Of a stretch of DNA of 6,931 nucleotides, positions 5,881 to 6,931 are shown in pieces. Every line of letters starts with the position of its first letter. Within the stretch, counting starts at the first letter, position 1. Source of the DNA: Bacteroidota bacterium (GTDB lineage Bacteria > Bacteroidota > Bacteroidia > Bacteroidales > WCHB1-69). The DNA lies in the NCBI GenBank assembly GCA_023459435.1, contig JAEWUL010000153.1, forward strand, positions 1-6,931, written 5' to 3'. The position numbers and the translations under genes are program-made. The notes below the pieces were generated by a model. That model did not search any database and was not told the DNA's origin. It saw only the letters and a program-made list of their open reading frames with translations.

Positions 5881-5888
5881 TATTTTTG
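5881..5888 (+). promoter_or_regulatory. Putative -7 promoter element for pheT
   Basis: TATTTTTG followed by CGG is an exact TAnnTTTG match just after the 51-base A/T run, 48 bp before the pheT ATG. Transcription would start near 5895, with a leader of about 42 nt. There is no TTG at the expected -33 position, but the A/T run may act as an upstream element. Confidence 0.5.
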
Positions 5889-5936
5889 CGGTTTGATTTT
5901 TTGAAAAAAACGAGTATTGAAAACACTACATAAATT

Positions 5937-6931
5937 ATGAAAATATCTTTAAACTGGCTCAAACAATACATTACATTTGACTTACCTGCTGAAGAAACAG
6001 GAAAACTATTAACAAGTTGTGGTCTGGAAGTAGAATCTATTGAATCTTTTGAAACCATAAAAGGTGGGTTAAAAGGTTTGGTAATTGGGGAGGTATTGAC
6101 TTGCGAGAAACATCCTGATTCAGATCATTTACATCTTACAACTGTTGATATTGGATCTGATACGCCTCTAAATATTGTATGTGGTGCTTCAAATGTAGCT
6201 GCAGGACAAAAAGTGATTGTGGCCACAATTGGGACTACATTATACAGCGATGATTCCTCTTTTGTGATTAAAAAATCAAAAATCAGAGGTGCCGTTTCAG
6301 AAGGGATGATTTGTGCTGAAGATGAGATTGGAATTGGGAAATCTCATGATGGAATTATGGTTCTTCCTGCAGATACCCCTGTTGGGCTTCAGGCTTCAGA
6401 TTATTTCAAAGTTGAAACCGATTATATTTTTGAGATTGGGATAACTCCTAACAGAAGTGATGCAACATCCCATTATGGTGTTGCCAGAGATCTTTTTGCG
6501 GTACTCAAACATAACGGCATTCCTTGTTCTCAGCTCTTGTTACCCAGCACTACAGATATTATTCCCCATTCCAAAAAGCATAAGATAACCATTGACATAG
6601 AAAACCCAAAGGCATGTCCCAGATATACCGGTTTATGTTTTGAGAACATCACGGTTGCTGATTCCCCTGAATGGCTTCAAAACAGGCTTAAATCGATTGG
6701 AATCAGACCTGTCAACAACATTGTAGATATTACACAATACATTATGTTTGAAATTGGGCAGCCCCTTCATGCATTTGATAGTGATTATATTACAGGAAAC
6801 CAGGTGATCATAAAAAATCTACCATCAGAAACACCATTTGTCACTTTAGAAGGTAATGAGATCAAACTTCATGAGGAGGATCTTATGATTTGCAATCAGA
6901 AGGAAGGGATGTGTATTGCAGGTGTTTATGG
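5937..6931 (+). CDS. pheT: Phenylalanyl-tRNA synthetase beta subunit, N-terminal part (cut by right edge)
   Basis: PheT forms an alpha2-beta2 enzyme with PheS that charges tRNA-Phe. The first 331 residues of about 800 are present. MKISLNWLKQYI (1-12) is the standard start. An EMAP/OB-fold tRNA-binding domain covers about 40-150, with GEVLTCEKHPDSDHLHLTTV (51-70), IVCGASNVAAGQKV (80-93) and, after it, SKIRGAVSEGMICAEDE. ITPNRSDATSHYGVARDL follows. The B3/4 domain, which edits tyrosine mischarged on tRNA-Phe, begins around 220 with PRYTGLCFENI and includes RPVNNIVDITQYIMFEIGQP, then LHAFD. The B5 domain, core and C-terminal anticodon-binding domain lie beyond the edge. No frameshift or odd residue is seen. 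It is separated from rnpA by 162 bp and probably has its own promoter. No leader peptide rich in Phe codons is seen upstream, so classical attenuation is not supported. pheS is not adjacent on the left. Confidence 0.97.
   Translation, partial: MKISLNWLKQYITFDLPAEETGKLLTSCGLEVESIESFETIKGGLKGLVIGEVLTCEKHPDSDHLHLTTVDIGSDTPLNIVCGASNVAAGQKVIVATIGTTLYSDDSSFVIKKSKIRGAVSEGMICAEDEIGIGKSHDGIMVLPADTPVGLQASDYFKVETDYIFEIGITPNRSDATSHYGVARDLFAVLKHNGIPCSQLLLPSTTDIIPHSKKHKITIDIENPKACPRYTGLCFENITVADSPEWLQNRLKSIGIRPVNNIVDITQYIMFEIGQPLHAFDSDYITGNQVIIKNLPSETPFVTLEGNEIKLHEEDLMICNQKEGMCIAGVY

Noticed and set aside
5861..6058. 65-codon minus-strand open frame across the pheT start
   Set aside because: It overlaps the pheT start and the A/T-rich promoter region and looks like a shadow.
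1..6931. Search for a defence system, CRISPR array, insertion sequence, tRNA or new multi-gene system
   Set aside because: All long frames belong to known families. I saw no regularly spaced repeats, transposase motifs, terminal inverted repeats or tRNA-like cloverleaf.

Overview
The window comes from an AT-rich member of the Bacteroidota, most likely the Flavobacteriia. The evidence is a protein with a type IX secretion (T9SS) sorting domain, a DUF4271 membrane protein beside hemD and rnpA, several TAnnTTTG promoter -7 boxes typical of this phylum, and almost no Shine-Dalgarno sites. By eye, G+C is about one third. Nearly every gene resembles ordinary flavobacterial genes. I found no defence system, mobile element, CRISPR array, tRNA or rRNA.

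Left part (1-1517): the first 156 residues of a secreted M28-family zinc peptidase run leftward off the edge. A 298-bp intergenic region separates it from a rightward gene. That region's right end holds two good back-to-back promoters, whose -33 boxes touch at 710/711. The rightward gene is a CstA (carbon starvation / pyruvate-peptide transporter) homologue of only about 249 residues. It matches the family in three blocks, but two internal blocks appear to be cleanly missing in frame. This is the most unusual thing in the window.

Middle (1537-3853): panB (first committed step of pantothenate and coenzyme A synthesis) is followed 3 bp later by an RluA-family pseudouridine synthase. The two look co-transcribed, possibly by read-through from cstA. 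A separate promoter-like box then precedes a small secreted protein with a T9SS type A C-terminal domain.

Right part (3865-6931): a DUF4271 membrane protein, a uroporphyrinogen-III synthase (hemD) and the RNase P protein (rnpA) form a compact same-strand cluster, with hemD and rnpA overlapping by 20 nt. The DUF4271 gene has no ATG at its front. Its only full-length start is a TTG, and a terminator-like hairpin lies just inside it. A very AT-rich 162-bp gap with promoter-like boxes precedes pheT (phenylalanyl-tRNA synthetase beta chain), cut by the right edge after 331 residues.

Together these are mostly housekeeping functions (CoA, haem, RNA modification, tRNA maturation and charging) with two exported proteins between them. 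The points worth a second look are the doubly shortened CstA, the divergent promoter pair, and the start and hairpin conflict at DUF4271.
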